From NCBI GenBank assembly GCA_039679375.1, contig JBDKVA010000131.1, positions 62,001-126,000 on the forward strand: DNA of 64,000 bases. The letters are read 5' to 3'. A program made the translations under genes and the position numbers. This DNA comes from JBDKVA01 sp039679375 (GTDB lineage: Bacteria > Bacillota > Clostridia > Acetivibrionales > DTU013). This document shows, piece by piece, positions 56,385 through 64,000 of this stretch. A model generated the notes under the pieces. That model had not been told where the DNA came from and did not search any database. It saw only the letters and a program-made list of their open reading frames with translations. Positions within the stretch are counted from its first letter, which is position 1, and the number at the start of each line of letters is the position of its first letter.

Positions 56385-56937
56385 AATGCTTCACACCAGC
56401 TTCAAGATCACTTAATGTAACAATGTTTACCTTGTCGATATCGAATAGCTTCACATTCACCACTTCCGTTTTGGAGGTCGGAACGTTCTTTCCTACATAA
56501 TCGGCACGGATGGGAAGCTCTCTGTGCCCTCTGTCAATAAGGATCGCCAGCTGTATCATTTTAGGTCTTCCGATATCCATGACGGCATCGATTGCTGATC
56601 TTGCGGTGCGTCCGGTATAGATAACGTCGTCCACCAGTACGATGATCTTGCCGGTGACAGGGAAATTAATTTCAGTACCATTGACTACGGGATGCTCCGA
56701 CAACATACTGAGGTCATCCCTGTAGAAGGTAATGTCCAGTATGCCTACGGGGACTTCCTTTCCTTCCACTTCATTGATCTTCGACGCAATGAGCTTGGCC
56801 AGAGGGACTCCTCTTCTCTGGATGCCGATCAATATGACATCCTTTACACCTTTGTTCTTTTCGATAATTTCATGAGCGATTCTTGTAACCGCTCTCATTA
56901 TACCGCTTTCGTCCATGATCTCAGCTTTGTCTATCAC
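56383..56937 (-). CDS. pyrR: Pyrimidine operon attenuator PyrR
   Basis: UMP-responsive RNA-binding attenuation protein with weak uracil phosphoribosyltransferase activity. PRPP loop [24 protein letters not shown]-binding side residues in [11 protein letters not shown]. 184 aa. GTG start with AAGGTGG upstream. Preceded by a PyrR-binding leader and followed by the eight pyr/car genes. Confidence 0.96.
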   Translation of the reverse strand: MIDKAEIMDESGIMRAVTRIAHEIIEKNKGVKDVILIGIQRRGVPLAKLIASKINEVEGKEVPVGILDITFYRDDLSMLSEHPVVNGTEINFPVTGKIIVLVDDVIYTGRTARSAIDAVMDIGRPKMIQLAILIDRGHRELPIRADYVGKNVPTSKTEVVNVKLFDIDKVNIVTLSDLEAGVKH

Positions 56938-57005
56938 TTTTCACACCACCTTTTTATGATCGGTTTCGTCCTGTTCCCTTATTATTGCTTCATTAACTGT
57001 AAATA

Positions 57006-57102
57006 TCAAAAAATGCTTCCGCCGGATGGCAGGAAGCATAATAATCAAGGCAAATGCCTGAATTCGCTATTGTTTTAGATTACCCTTCCAGCCTCTCGGG
57101 AC
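57006..57102 (-). promoter_or_regulatory. PyrR-dependent attenuator in the pyrR leader
   Basis: Minus strand 57102-57081 reads GTCCCGAGAGGCTGGAAGGG, the conserved PyrR anti-antiterminator loop. It is followed about 45 bases later by a terminator hairpin (TGCTTCC / GGAAGCA with inner GCC/GGC, 57014-57038) and TTTTTTGATATTT. UMP-PyrR binding would favour termination before pyrR. The upstream 57103-57205 holds only the rluD 3' flank. Confidence 0.88.
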
Positions 57103-57205
57103 TAATTAAAAGGTCTTATCAATTTTAAATAATGATATCATACGGAATTTAATATGTCTATAGATTTTTTAAAATAAATTGGGTATTAAAAACCGGTGCC
57201 AGGTA

Positions 57206-58123
57206 TTATTCCTGCCGGAGTCTGTGTAACAGTTCACTGAATTCTACCGGTGGTTCTGCTTCAAATTCGACATATTCCCCCAATCCCGGATGTACAAATC
57301 CCAGCAGCTTTGCATGCAGTGCCTGGCCATCAAAATTATATTTCTGCTTCTTCCTGCCGTATACGGTGTCTCCTACAAGAGGGTGGCCTATATAGGCCAT
57401 ATGTACTCTGATCTGATGCGTTCTGCCGGTTTCCAGCTTCAGTTCCACCAGTGTAGCTGATTTGAACCGCTCCAACACCTTGAAATGTGTGACTGCTCTA
57501 CGGCCATTTTTCACATTGACCGCCATCTTCTTCCTTTCAACAGGATGCCTTCCGATCGGCGCATCGATTTTCCCGATGTTTTCGGCGATGATCCCCTCGG
57601 CCACTGCAATATAAATTCGCTGAATATCATGATCCTTCAGCTTTTCAGATAGTCTGCCATGTGCTTCATTATTCTTTGCCACAACAAGGATGCCGGAAGT
57701 GTCCTTGTCGATTCGATGGACAATCCCAGGCCGTATGACGCCGTTGATATCCGAGAGCGATCCGCTGCAATGCTCAAGCAGCGCGTTCACAAGCGTGCCG
57801 GTGTAGTTGCCTGCCGCGGGGTGGACTACCATCCCCCTCGGTTTATTGACTACAATAATATCCTTATCCTCATACAGTATGTCAAGTTTGATACTCTCAG
57901 CCTTTACATCAAGGCTTTTCGGTTCGGGAATACATGCCTTGACCATGTCGCCATTCTTCAGCTTGTAGCCTGTTTTGACCGTCTTGCCATTTACTGTAAC
58001 AATTCCCTCTCCGATCAGCTTTTCAATATACGATCTGGAGTAATGCCCTAGTTTTCCCGTAATCCATACATCCAGACGTTTATCAGCCTCATCAGCGGTT
58101 ATCGTAAATTGTTCATTCTGCAT
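57206..58123 (-). CDS. rluD: Ribosomal large subunit pseudouridine synthase, RluD type
   Basis: Pseudouridylates 23S rRNA. N-terminal S4 domain (KRLDVWITGKL ... YIEKLIGEG), catalytic block VHRIDKDTSGILVVAKN with the active Asp, and LKLETGRTHQIRVHM. 305 aa. Starts inside the 3' end of lspA (11-bp overlap), the usual lspA-rluD-pyrR order of Firmicutes. Confidence 0.93.
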   Translation of the reverse strand: MQNEQFTITADEADKRLDVWITGKLGHYSRSYIEKLIGEGIVTVNGKTVKTGYKLKNGDMVKACIPEPKSLDVKAESIKLDILYEDKDIIVVNKPRGMVVHPAAGNYTGTLVNALLEHCSGSLSDINGVIRPGIVHRIDKDTSGILVVAKNNEAHGRLSEKLKDHDIQRIYIAVAEGIIAENIGKIDAPIGRHPVERKKMAVNVKNGRRAVTHFKVLERFKSATLVELKLETGRTHQIRVHMAYIGHPLVGDTVYGRKKQKYNFDGQALHAKLLGFVHPGLGEYVEFEAEPPVEFSELLHRLRQE

Positions 58124-58673
58124 CCTTCAATTCACCCTGGCCATTTGATTTGCCTTGACCTTCCGCTTCAATTCGCATGCCTTTCGCTTTATCTTTATTT
58201 TTTTCTTCTCCGGACTCCGTCTTCCTTGGCGGCTCCTTATAAATGAAAAGCATGTATACCGCCAGCAGTACCGTTCCGCAGGTTATTGCCATATCGGCTG
58301 CGTTAAATATGGGGAATGGATATGACCCGATATAGAACAGCAGGAAATCCGTTACTCTCCCTTCAAACAGCCTGTCAATATAATTCCCGGCTGCGCCGCC
58401 CAATATGAATGCCAGAGAAAATCTTAAAAACCGGTTATTGTTTTTTGCCATAAAATAGAGGACGAATATCGAAATAATCGGTATAATGATCAGGAATAAT
58501 TTTTGGCTGTTTTGAAGTATGCCCCATGCTGCGCCCGGGTTTTTATGCAGCGTTAGATAAAAGAATTTGTCGATAACCGGTATCATTTCACCGGGCGCAA
58601 TATTCTGCACAACAATGTATTTAGCTATCTGATCGATCGCTACGATCAAAATTGAAACAATAACCCAGAGCAT
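58113..58673 (-). CDS. lspA: Lipoprotein signal peptidase
   Basis: Membrane aspartyl protease that cleaves prolipoproteins such as the BMP, OppA-type and NagZ-like proteins in this window. Four helices; catalytic Asp pair in GNYIDRLFEGRVTDF and FNAADMAI. The core ends near residue 150; an unusual 35-residue charged tail rich in Glu, Lys and Gly follows. GAGAGG before the ATG. Confidence 0.94.
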   Translation of the reverse strand: MLWVIVSILIVAIDQIAKYIVVQNIAPGEMIPVIDKFFYLTLHKNPGAAWGILQNSQKLFLIIIPIISIFVLYFMAKNNNRFLRFSLAFILGGAAGNYIDRLFEGRVTDFLLFYIGSYPFPIFNAADMAITCGTVLLAVYMLFIYKEPPRKTESGEEKNKDKAKGMRIEAEGQGKSNGQGELKDAE

Positions 58674-58890
58674 CTTTTTATCCTCTCTTTTTCACCCTTT
58701 TTTCATACGTTCCTGCTGTATCAATTTATTGTGCCGGTACGACGCATATGCTCTCTCCAAAAAGATATCACAGCAGATAAAATTAACGTACCCATGTACA
58801 TTGATTATATATTTGGATTGGTCAACTGTAAATAGCACATTATCGGAAGATGCCTATTTCAAATATAGCTTTCTACCGTCTGATACACAA

Positions 58891-58921
58891 AAAGGTTTCA
58901 TCTGCTATAGATGAAACCTTT
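58891..58921 (-). terminator. Terminator of the amidohydrolase gene
   Basis: Perfect 13-bp stem AAAGGTTTCATCT / AGATGAAACCTTT with a 5-base loop, followed on the minus strand by TTGTG after the A/T arm. It lies 30 bp past the amidohydrolase stop. The remaining 58674-58890 is A/T-rich and should hold the lspA promoter; no gene seen. Confidence 0.8.
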
Positions 58922-58950
58922 GGTATTGGCCTTTTGATTTTGACTGGTAA

Positions 58951-59814
58951 TCAGTCAACCGGCACAAGTTTCAATGCATTTCCAGAATAGATTTTATCAA
59001 GCACATCCTTCGCTAAACCAAGGCCATTTAAAAATTCCTGATGCTTATTGTCAAAATAGTCACGCGCATATAAAACCCTGTCCTGGAACTCCATCAGGAA
59101 CTTCTTTGCAAATTCGGGATCGCGCTTTAGTGCATTGCATCCTGAACCAGCCGACATATCGCAGTACAGGTTTGAATATTTCCTAAGCATATCGATCAGC
59201 TTTCCGCCTGGTTCGACCTTTCCGCCCGGATATGGCTCCTTGTTGTATTTGCCGTCTCCGGAAATATGAGCCCAGAAGCCTGGCGCATGGCCAAGGAAAA
59301 TCGTCTCAGGGCAGGCGGCTATTGCTCTTTCAAATGCTTCAATACCTCCGCCGTACCAATAGTTAGGCCTTGGATAATTAGTACCTCTGTCGAATTCATA
59401 ATCAATATGGACTGTAACAGGAAGTCCCTTTTCCCCGCAATAGCGGTACATCCTCAACGCATCAGGATTATCGTACATCATGCGAAGCTTTAATTCACCG
59501 CAAACTTTGACTCCATAAATTTCAACAGCAGATTTCAGCATATCAACTGCCTCAGGTCTTCTCGGATCCGGAGCGAATCCCAGTATGAACCTTTCCGGAG
59601 CCCGCTCAATATACGATATACACCTTGCGAAGGGGATCGGACCGCGCGGACCCACTTCCGGGGTACAATAAATACTGTTGGGGTCATATTCGTCGGCCGG
59701 AGCCTCCCAGCTTAGCAGCCATGTCTTATCAATACGATACTGGTCCATATTCTTCAGGAATTTCTCCAGATTGTGACCATGCCAGTCCGGGTGGTTATGT
59801 ACGTCAATGATCAT
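58951..59814 (-). CDS. Amidohydrolase-family protein (Amidohydro_2)
   Basis: 287 aa TIM-barrel metal-dependent hydrolase or decarboxylase-like protein. N-terminal metal motif IIDVHNHPDWHGHN, then VTVHIDYEFDRG, FLGHAPGFWAHI and a late Asp in VLYARDYFDNK. The AraC regulator at 59951 and the OppA-type lipoprotein at 61008 are on the same strand upstream, so the three may handle one exogenous compound. Substrate unknown. Confidence 0.78.
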   Translation of the reverse strand: MIIDVHNHPDWHGHNLEKFLKNMDQYRIDKTWLLSWEAPADEYDPNSIYCTPEVGPRGPIPFARCISYIERAPERFILGFAPDPRRPEAVDMLKSAVEIYGVKVCGELKLRMMYDNPDALRMYRYCGEKGLPVTVHIDYEFDRGTNYPRPNYWYGGGIEAFERAIAACPETIFLGHAPGFWAHISGDGKYNKEPYPGGKVEPGGKLIDMLRKYSNLYCDMSAGSGCNALKRDPEFAKKFLMEFQDRVLYARDYFDNKHQEFLNGLGLAKDVLDKIYSGNALKLVPVD

Positions 59815-59849
59815 CCTATTGACCTTCTTTCGCTAAATATTTGTCTCGG

Positions 59850-59885
59850 CTATATTCATTGAACAAAATTTTATAAACGCCTGAT
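59850..59885. repeat. Vestigial R1 half-element
   Basis: TATTCATTGAACAAAATTTT followed by ATAAACGCCTGAT resembles one end of R1 (as in copy D: AATTGAATGAAATTCTCT then AAACGCCTG). The other half is missing. It sits upstream of the amidohydrolase start. Weak but ordered match. Confidence 0.4.
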
Positions 59886-59950
59886 TATTTTAATTATAGC
59901 GGGCAGCTCATCAAATTTCTTTGTTTTTTTAATTGGAAAATGTAACAATA

Positions 59951-60892
59951 CTATGAAATCTTCGTGTTATGCAGTATCGTTCTCCTGAACGCAAGAGGCG
60001 TGATACCCTCGCTTTTACGGAACAGCTTGTTAAAATGATTTACATTATTAAAGCCAACCTCATAGCAAATGTCAAGAACCCTCATATCGGTATTTTTTAA
60101 AAGCTCCATTGCTTTTGCCAGCCGGATACCGTTCAGATATTCGACAAAGGTTTTTGATGTGATGTTTTTGAACAAATAGCTGAAATAGGACTGTGACAGC
60201 ATTGAAACCTTTGCGACTTCCTCCACGCATAATTGTTTATTATAATGATCATTTATATAGCGGATGGAATTATATATCGCCTCTCTGTGTCTGGCGTATA
60301 GTCCAACCGAGTCTGTGCCCTCCAGATCTCTTGTAAACTCTCTTCCTACAATGATCAACAGCTTCAGTGCCAACGATTTGATCAGCAGACTGTATCCGGA
60401 ACGCTTTTCGGCATATTCCTTAAGCGCTTCATTCAGGATCGCTTCGGCCTCGATCCTCGCATTACCGCAAAGGTTCAGTCTTGGTTTGACATTGTTTTCA
60501 CTTACGAGGAAAGGTTCGATATAGGCAAAATCAAAAAATGATTTGATCGTTTCCAGGTTCTGAAAGTTCTGATTGATAAACTCCGGCATGAATTCAAACT
60601 CGATCACCTGGCCGTCCGGTGTTTCCGAATCGATCAGGTTGTGCGGTACATAGGGAGGAATGATGAAGATATCCCCGCTCATGACATTGAATTCATGGCC
60701 GTTTATAACATGCTTCATATTACCTTTATAAATATAGTTTATCTGCATGAATTTATGCCTGTGCAGGACTAACGGCAGCCTGCCGGTGTTGTATCTGCAC
60801 AAGAATACCGGGGCGTTTTCCTTACCGTCCAGCTGTATATTATATATGGGTATGGCTTTATATTCTTCCTTATCCAAAAAATCAAATTCCAT
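59951..60892 (-). CDS. AraC-family transcription regulator
   Basis: 313 aa. Cupin-type N-terminal sensor (LVLHRHKFMQINYIYKGNMK, VMSGDIFIIPPYVPHNL) and C-terminal AraC domain (LCVEEVAKVSMLSQSYFSYL, RVLDICYEVGFNNVNHFNKL, EGITPLAFRR). Probably controls the amidohydrolase downstream (136 bp) and perhaps the lipoprotein gene upstream. Confidence 0.88.
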   Translation of the reverse strand: MEFDFLDKEEYKAIPIYNIQLDGKENAPVFLCRYNTGRLPLVLHRHKFMQINYIYKGNMKHVINGHEFNVMSGDIFIIPPYVPHNLIDSETPDGQVIEFEFMPEFINQNFQNLETIKSFFDFAYIEPFLVSENNVKPRLNLCGNARIEAEAILNEALKEYAEKRSGYSLLIKSLALKLLIIVGREFTRDLEGTDSVGLYARHREAIYNSIRYINDHYNKQLCVEEVAKVSMLSQSYFSYLFKNITSKTFVEYLNGIRLAKAMELLKNTDMRVLDICYEVGFNNVNHFNKLFRKSEGITPLAFRRTILHNTKIS

Positions 60893-61007
60893 ATAAACTT
60901 CCCCCTGAATATATCGTCCTCTATGTAAATATAAAGCCGGTATTTATCGAGCAGGACATGATTTGCATATGTTCTTTCAGCAAAGCCTGCCGGCATAATG
61001 CATTAAG

Positions 61008-62795
61008 TTACGGCACCTCCGGCTTGTACCAATGCGTCATATCCTTATAGCGATTCCATGTATCCGGCTCCAGCGGTCCTCTTATATTTCTTCCGTATAC
61101 CATGGCATCCCTCAGGAAATACAGCCCGATGTACGCAGTATCGTTTGTTACGATCTGCCTGATATCATCATACAAGACCTTTCTTTTATCCGTATCGTTT
61201 TCCCTGAACAATGCTGCAATGCTTTCATTGAGCTGTACGTTGTAATATCCGGAAATATTTCTTGCGCTGTCAGATCTGGCAGGTAACGCCGCCGGCAGAT
61301 AGCTGCTTGAATAAAGATATGATACATCCGGTATCTGAGGCACTCTGCACCCGGTAAACACCATGTCAAATTTAGATGCGTTCACTCTGGCTAAAAAGTC
61401 ATTCCATTGTATCTGCGTGCATACCGCCTCGATACCTGCCTGCTTCAGCTGCGTGCATACTTCCTGTGCAGCCTTTACCCGCAGGCTGTTGTTGGAATTG
61501 ACGATAAGCTCGAATTTCAAATATTTCCTTACGCCATTTATAATCTTGTAATAGCCCTGTGCGCTTTCTTTCCAGCCTCCCTGCAGCAATGCTTCCTTCG
61601 GCGTCTTTGCAGTAAAGACGGCTGCTGCCTCCGAAGCGTTGCCATTTTGCGGATTAACAGCCTTGCTGATGCTTTCCGGAATAGAATACATTGCAGAAGC
61701 GCCTGCCGATATCCCTTCCATATCCGATATCCAGCTATCCGGCAAAACAGCGATATCAGAAGCTACCGCCTCTCCCGGCAACGTATTGCCGATGACGCGC
61801 TCTCTGTCGATTGCAAGCGCGATTGCTTTGCGAACGTATATATCAGCTAATACAGTGTTTTCCAGGTTGAAGGCAATAAATTCAAAGTTCCTGGACGTAT
61901 ACTTTTTAATGATCAGATCGGATCTGCCCTTGTACTTTGAAAAGTCACCCGTCTCTATTGAGGCAACATCGATTTCGCCGGTCTGAAATGCCCCCATCGC
62001 TTCATCCGAATCGTTGAAAATGTTGATATTGATCGTACTCATGAACATTCCGTCTTTTGCTTTGCTATCTTCTGCATTCAGATACCACCAATTTTCATTG
62101 GACTTCAATTCCACCCTTTTCTTTTCGGTATAGGATGTATATCGATAGGGTCCTGTCCCAATCGGGCTGAAGTTTTTCGAGGCTGAAATTATATCCTTTT
62201 GCTGGAATTGGTGCTTTGCAAGGATAGGAAATGACATCATCTCCGGTATAAAAGAGTTCGGATTTTTCAAGACGATTCTAATATTTGACGAATCCACCGC
62301 AGAAAAGGCTGCAATATTCATCACCAACGGTTTGTAAACAGACTCGACGCCTGTGTTGAGCAGCACCTGAATCGTAAATTCTACATCATATGCAGTAAAT
62401 GGTTGTTCGTCCTGCCATTTTACTCCGTTTCTTATATGGAAATTCCAAACAAGTCCATCGGAGGATACCGACCACGAATCTGAAAGCACCGGTACGGCTT
62501 TCTGGCCTTCGTCGAGACGTGTCAATCCTTCATATATAAAGCTCAGGAAGTCTGAAACATAAGTATTCTTTGTAAGAATCGGATTGAGTGTGTCCGGCTC
62601 GGTTGTAAAGAGGTTTAAAACACCTCCGGCAACCGGACCCTTGTCAAGGATATCGTAGTCCGCCTCGTACTTCGCACTGTCATTTGCGTCATAATAATGC
62701 TGCAGTTGAAGCTGCTCATCACCAATCCCGGTCTGGCATGATGAAAGCAGAAATATATTCAGAATCAGAGCAATATACCATTTCATTCTTTTCAT
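61008..62795 (-). CDS. Solute-binding lipoprotein, peptide/OppA family (SBP_bac_5)
   Basis: Extracytoplasmic receptor of a family 5 ABC importer for peptides, nickel or glycosides. Lipoprotein signal IALILNIFLLSSC; core motifs PDTLNPILTKN, SDSWSVSSDGLVWNFHIRNG-type block with VKWQDEQPFTAYDVEFTI, and GTGPYRYTSYTEKKRVEL. About 595 aa from ATG 62795 (GGAG 6 bases before it; TTG 62807 lacks a site). No permease or ATPase genes are adjacent, so it must use a transporter encoded elsewhere. Confidence 0.87.
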   Translation of the reverse strand: MKRMKWYIALILNIFLLSSCQTGIGDEQLQLQHYYDANDSAKYEADYDILDKGPVAGGVLNLFTTEPDTLNPILTKNTYVSDFLSFIYEGLTRLDEGQKAVPVLSDSWSVSSDGLVWNFHIRNGVKWQDEQPFTAYDVEFTIQVLLNTGVESVYKPLVMNIAAFSAVDSSNIRIVLKNPNSFIPEMMSFPILAKHQFQQKDIISASKNFSPIGTGPYRYTSYTEKKRVELKSNENWWYLNAEDSKAKDGMFMSTININIFNDSDEAMGAFQTGEIDVASIETGDFSKYKGRSDLIIKKYTSRNFEFIAFNLENTVLADIYVRKAIALAIDRERVIGNTLPGEAVASDIAVLPDSWISDMEGISAGASAMYSIPESISKAVNPQNGNASEAAAVFTAKTPKEALLQGGWKESAQGYYKIINGVRKYLKFELIVNSNNSLRVKAAQEVCTQLKQAGIEAVCTQIQWNDFLARVNASKFDMVFTGCRVPQIPDVSYLYSSSYLPAALPARSDSARNISGYYNVQLNESIAALFRENDTDKRKVLYDDIRQIVTNDTAYIGLYFLRDAMVYGRNIRGPLEPDTWNRYKDMTHWYKPEVP

Positions 62796-62805
62796 TTGAT
62801 TCTCC

Positions 62806-62912
62806 AATACCTATGTGGGCTACCGCCCACAACCCAACGAATGTACATATTGCCGCGAACGTGAAACTGTTTTCTTGTTTTTATTGCAATTTCGCGACAA
62901 TATGTTACTAAC
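62806..62912 (-). repeat. R3 palindromic element, copy 2
   Basis: Inverted copy of 2612-2718. Its main stem reads ACATATTGTCGCGAA / TTCGCGGCAATATGT on the minus strand: fully paired with one G-U, and with two-sided changes relative to copy 1. Hairpin TGTGGGC-TACC-GCCCACA at 62814-62831. Its edge provides the TAG stop of the laccase-domain gene; the other end abuts the lipoprotein start region. Confidence 0.75.
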
Positions 62913-63753
62913 GGTCCGCATTGATCTGCATGAATGCAGCAAGGCTCCCTGTCCTGCCGTTATCACCTCTATGTGAGAAAAACAGATCCATACGGCATTT
63001 TGTACAAATACCGCTGTTGTGTACATTTTCTTCCAACAGTCCGGCGCGCAATAATTCCAATTTTATTATTTGCTGCAAATCAACCGTCCATTTACCAACT
63101 GTTAAAGGCTTATATAAAGCTCGTACGGGATACTTATCCGTAAAAAGTCCGTAAACATCTTCTCCTACTTCAAAGCAGCAACTGCCTATGGATGGGCCTA
63201 TTGCTGCAATCAGCCTCTCAGCCTTGAATCCGGGCAAGGTTCGCATTGCCGCTACCGCTTCGGCAGCAATGCTGTTCAGAGTGCCTTTCCAACCTGAGTG
63301 AAGTAAGGCTGCAGCTTTTACTACAGGCTCAAATAGAAATATGGGCACACAGTCGGCATTATAGGTTACCATCGCCACTTCCGGCGTAACTGTTATGAAT
63401 CCATCCACGCCCTTTATATCGCTTTCCTTTGAAAACCCTTTCCCCCTGTCACTTTCTGCGACCAGACGCACTATTATACCATGCACCTGATCTGAAACCA
63501 CCAGATTGTCCGTATCCAATCCGACTGAATCGCAAAGCAGTCTGTAGTTCTGAAGGACATGCTCCCTGTTGTCATTCCTGTTGAAGCCAAGATTCAATGT
63601 ACTGCATTCACCCGTACTGACTCCGCCGGTTCTCGTACTCATACAATGTGTCAGAAGCTTGTCGAATTTAGTGAGGCACTCAAATTCAATATATTTCAAC
63701 TGGCCGTCTGTGACAAGAAGCGTTTCATTTCCTATTTTTTCGACCGTTTTCAA
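62908..63753 (-). CDS. Laccase-domain (YlmD/YfiH) purine nucleoside phosphorylase-like protein
   Basis: Family once called polyphenol oxidase, now known in several species as a zinc-dependent purine nucleoside phosphorylase/adenosine deaminase. Motifs: STRTGGVSTGECSTLNLG, VSDQVHGIIV with a ligand His, TYNADCVPIFLF with a ligand Cys, LHSGWKGTLNSIA with a ligand His, and GPSIGSCCFEVGEDV. TTG 63753 has GGAGG 9 bases upstream; the frame continues to 63882 without a credible start. About 281 aa. Confidence 0.82.
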   Translation of the reverse strand: MKTVEKIGNETLLVTDGQLKYIEFECLTKFDKLLTHCMSTRTGGVSTGECSTLNLGFNRNDNREHVLQNYRLLCDSVGLDTDNLVVSDQVHGIIVRLVAESDRGKGFSKESDIKGVDGFITVTPEVAMVTYNADCVPIFLFEPVVKAAALLHSGWKGTLNSIAAEAVAAMRTLPGFKAERLIAAIGPSIGSCCFEVGEDVYGLFTDKYPVRALYKPLTVGKWTVDLQQIIKLELLRAGLLEENVHNSGICTKCRMDLFFSHRGDNGRTGSLAAFMQINADR

Positions 63754-63886
63754 TATGGCGATCCTCCGGACGATGATAATGCTGATCTCAACCCGAAATA
63801 CACTATTTATCTTATCATAACCATTATGTATTCTCAATATTTGTTTTGGGACTGCAACCCTGTGCCTCAGCTCTCCGTACACAAAG

Positions 63887-63909
63887 AAAAAGCACTTTAC
63901 GTGCTTTTT
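63887..63909. terminator. Bidirectional terminator upstream of the laccase-domain gene
   Basis: AAAAAGCAC / GTGCTTTTT, 9 bp with a 5-base loop and T-runs on both strands. It likely ends a minus-strand gene lying beyond the window. Confidence 0.65.
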
Positions 63910-63912
63910 GCT

Positions 63913-63990
63913 ATTACTGGAGCATAAGCGGAGTCTTGCTCTAAAATCAAAGGGGCTCGACGCCCCGAGATTTTAATTACTGGAGCATAA
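63913..63990. repeat. R4 repeat segment with direct repeats
   Basis: ATTACTGGAGCATAA occurs at 63913-63927 and 63976-63990. Between them lie GAGTCTTGCTCT, AAAATCAAAGGGGCTCG and CGCCCCGAGATTTT, the reverse complement of the 19465-19556 segment. The unit may be tandem and run past the window edge. Confidence 0.6.
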
Positions 63991-64000
63991 ATAGAAAATT

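Noticed and set aside
19410..63990. Repeats as a CRISPR array.
   Set aside because: Copies are scattered over tens of kilobases, are palindromic, lack regular spacers and have no cas genes.

Overview
The window reads as chromosomal DNA of a low-to-mid GC, Gram-positive anaerobe of the class Clostridia. The basis is gene content and order: an iscR-nifS-nifU-mnmA cluster, a miaB-ylbF-mutS-mutL-miaA-hfq run, lexA divergent from a yneA-like gene, a pyrR-led pyrimidine operon with pyrK/pyrD type B dihydroorotate dehydrogenase, S-layer homology domains, VanW and LCP wall proteins, a short ThiI, and strong GGAGG ribosome sites with frequent TTG and GTG starts. I cannot name the species from sequence alone.

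Layout. 0.3-8.5 kb: tyrosine recombinase, LCP wall protein, M18 aminopeptidase, PHP histidinol phosphatase, then the isc/mnmA operon behind a probable IscR-controlled promoter. 8.8-17.4 kb: a nine-gene minus-strand operon (GntR, two BtpA/SgcQ TIM-barrel paralogues, PfkB kinase, BMP lipoprotein, nucleoside-type ABC ATPase, two permeases, Nudix hydrolase). It looks like an uptake and breakdown pathway for a nucleoside-like compound; the second permease carries a one-base frameshift. 17.6-21.7 kb: small membrane protein, rarA, glyA, then a scar with a group II intron reverse-transcriptase tail and an AraC tail. 21.7-24.5 kb: DUF4091/GH123-like protein with a divergent AraC regulator. 24.5-30.1 kb: AIR-synthase-like, DUF2225, VanW, thiI and its partner cysteine desulfurase. 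30.3-34.1 kb: SLH-GH18 protein and a membrane TPR (GT-C-like) protein. 34.1-35.2 kb: yneA-like/lexA with three SOS boxes. 35.4-43.4 kb: tRNA modification, mismatch repair and Hfq. 43.7-45.0 kb: NagZ-like lipoprotein. 45.2-56.9 kb: pyrimidine operon, behind rluD and lspA (57.2-58.7 kb). 58.9-62.8 kb: amidohydrolase, AraC regulator and an orphan OppA-type lipoprotein. 62.9-63.75 kb: YlmD/YfiH-type multicopper/laccase-domain protein.

The least ordinary part is between the genes. At least four families of short palindromic elements (about 45-120 bp) recur. They sit against gene 3' ends and in several cases supply or touch the stop codon: R1 (four 94-bp copies plus a vestige), R2 (two full copies with 6-bp target duplications plus a deleted copy), R3 (two copies with compensatory stem changes) and R4 (three partial copies). 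No transposase lies in the window, so these look like MITE or REP-type non-autonomous elements mobilised from elsewhere.

The best candidate for an undescribed system is the GntR-BtpA-BtpA-PfkB-BMP/ABC-Nudix operon: its parts are recognisable families, but the substrate and the BtpA reaction are not known to me.
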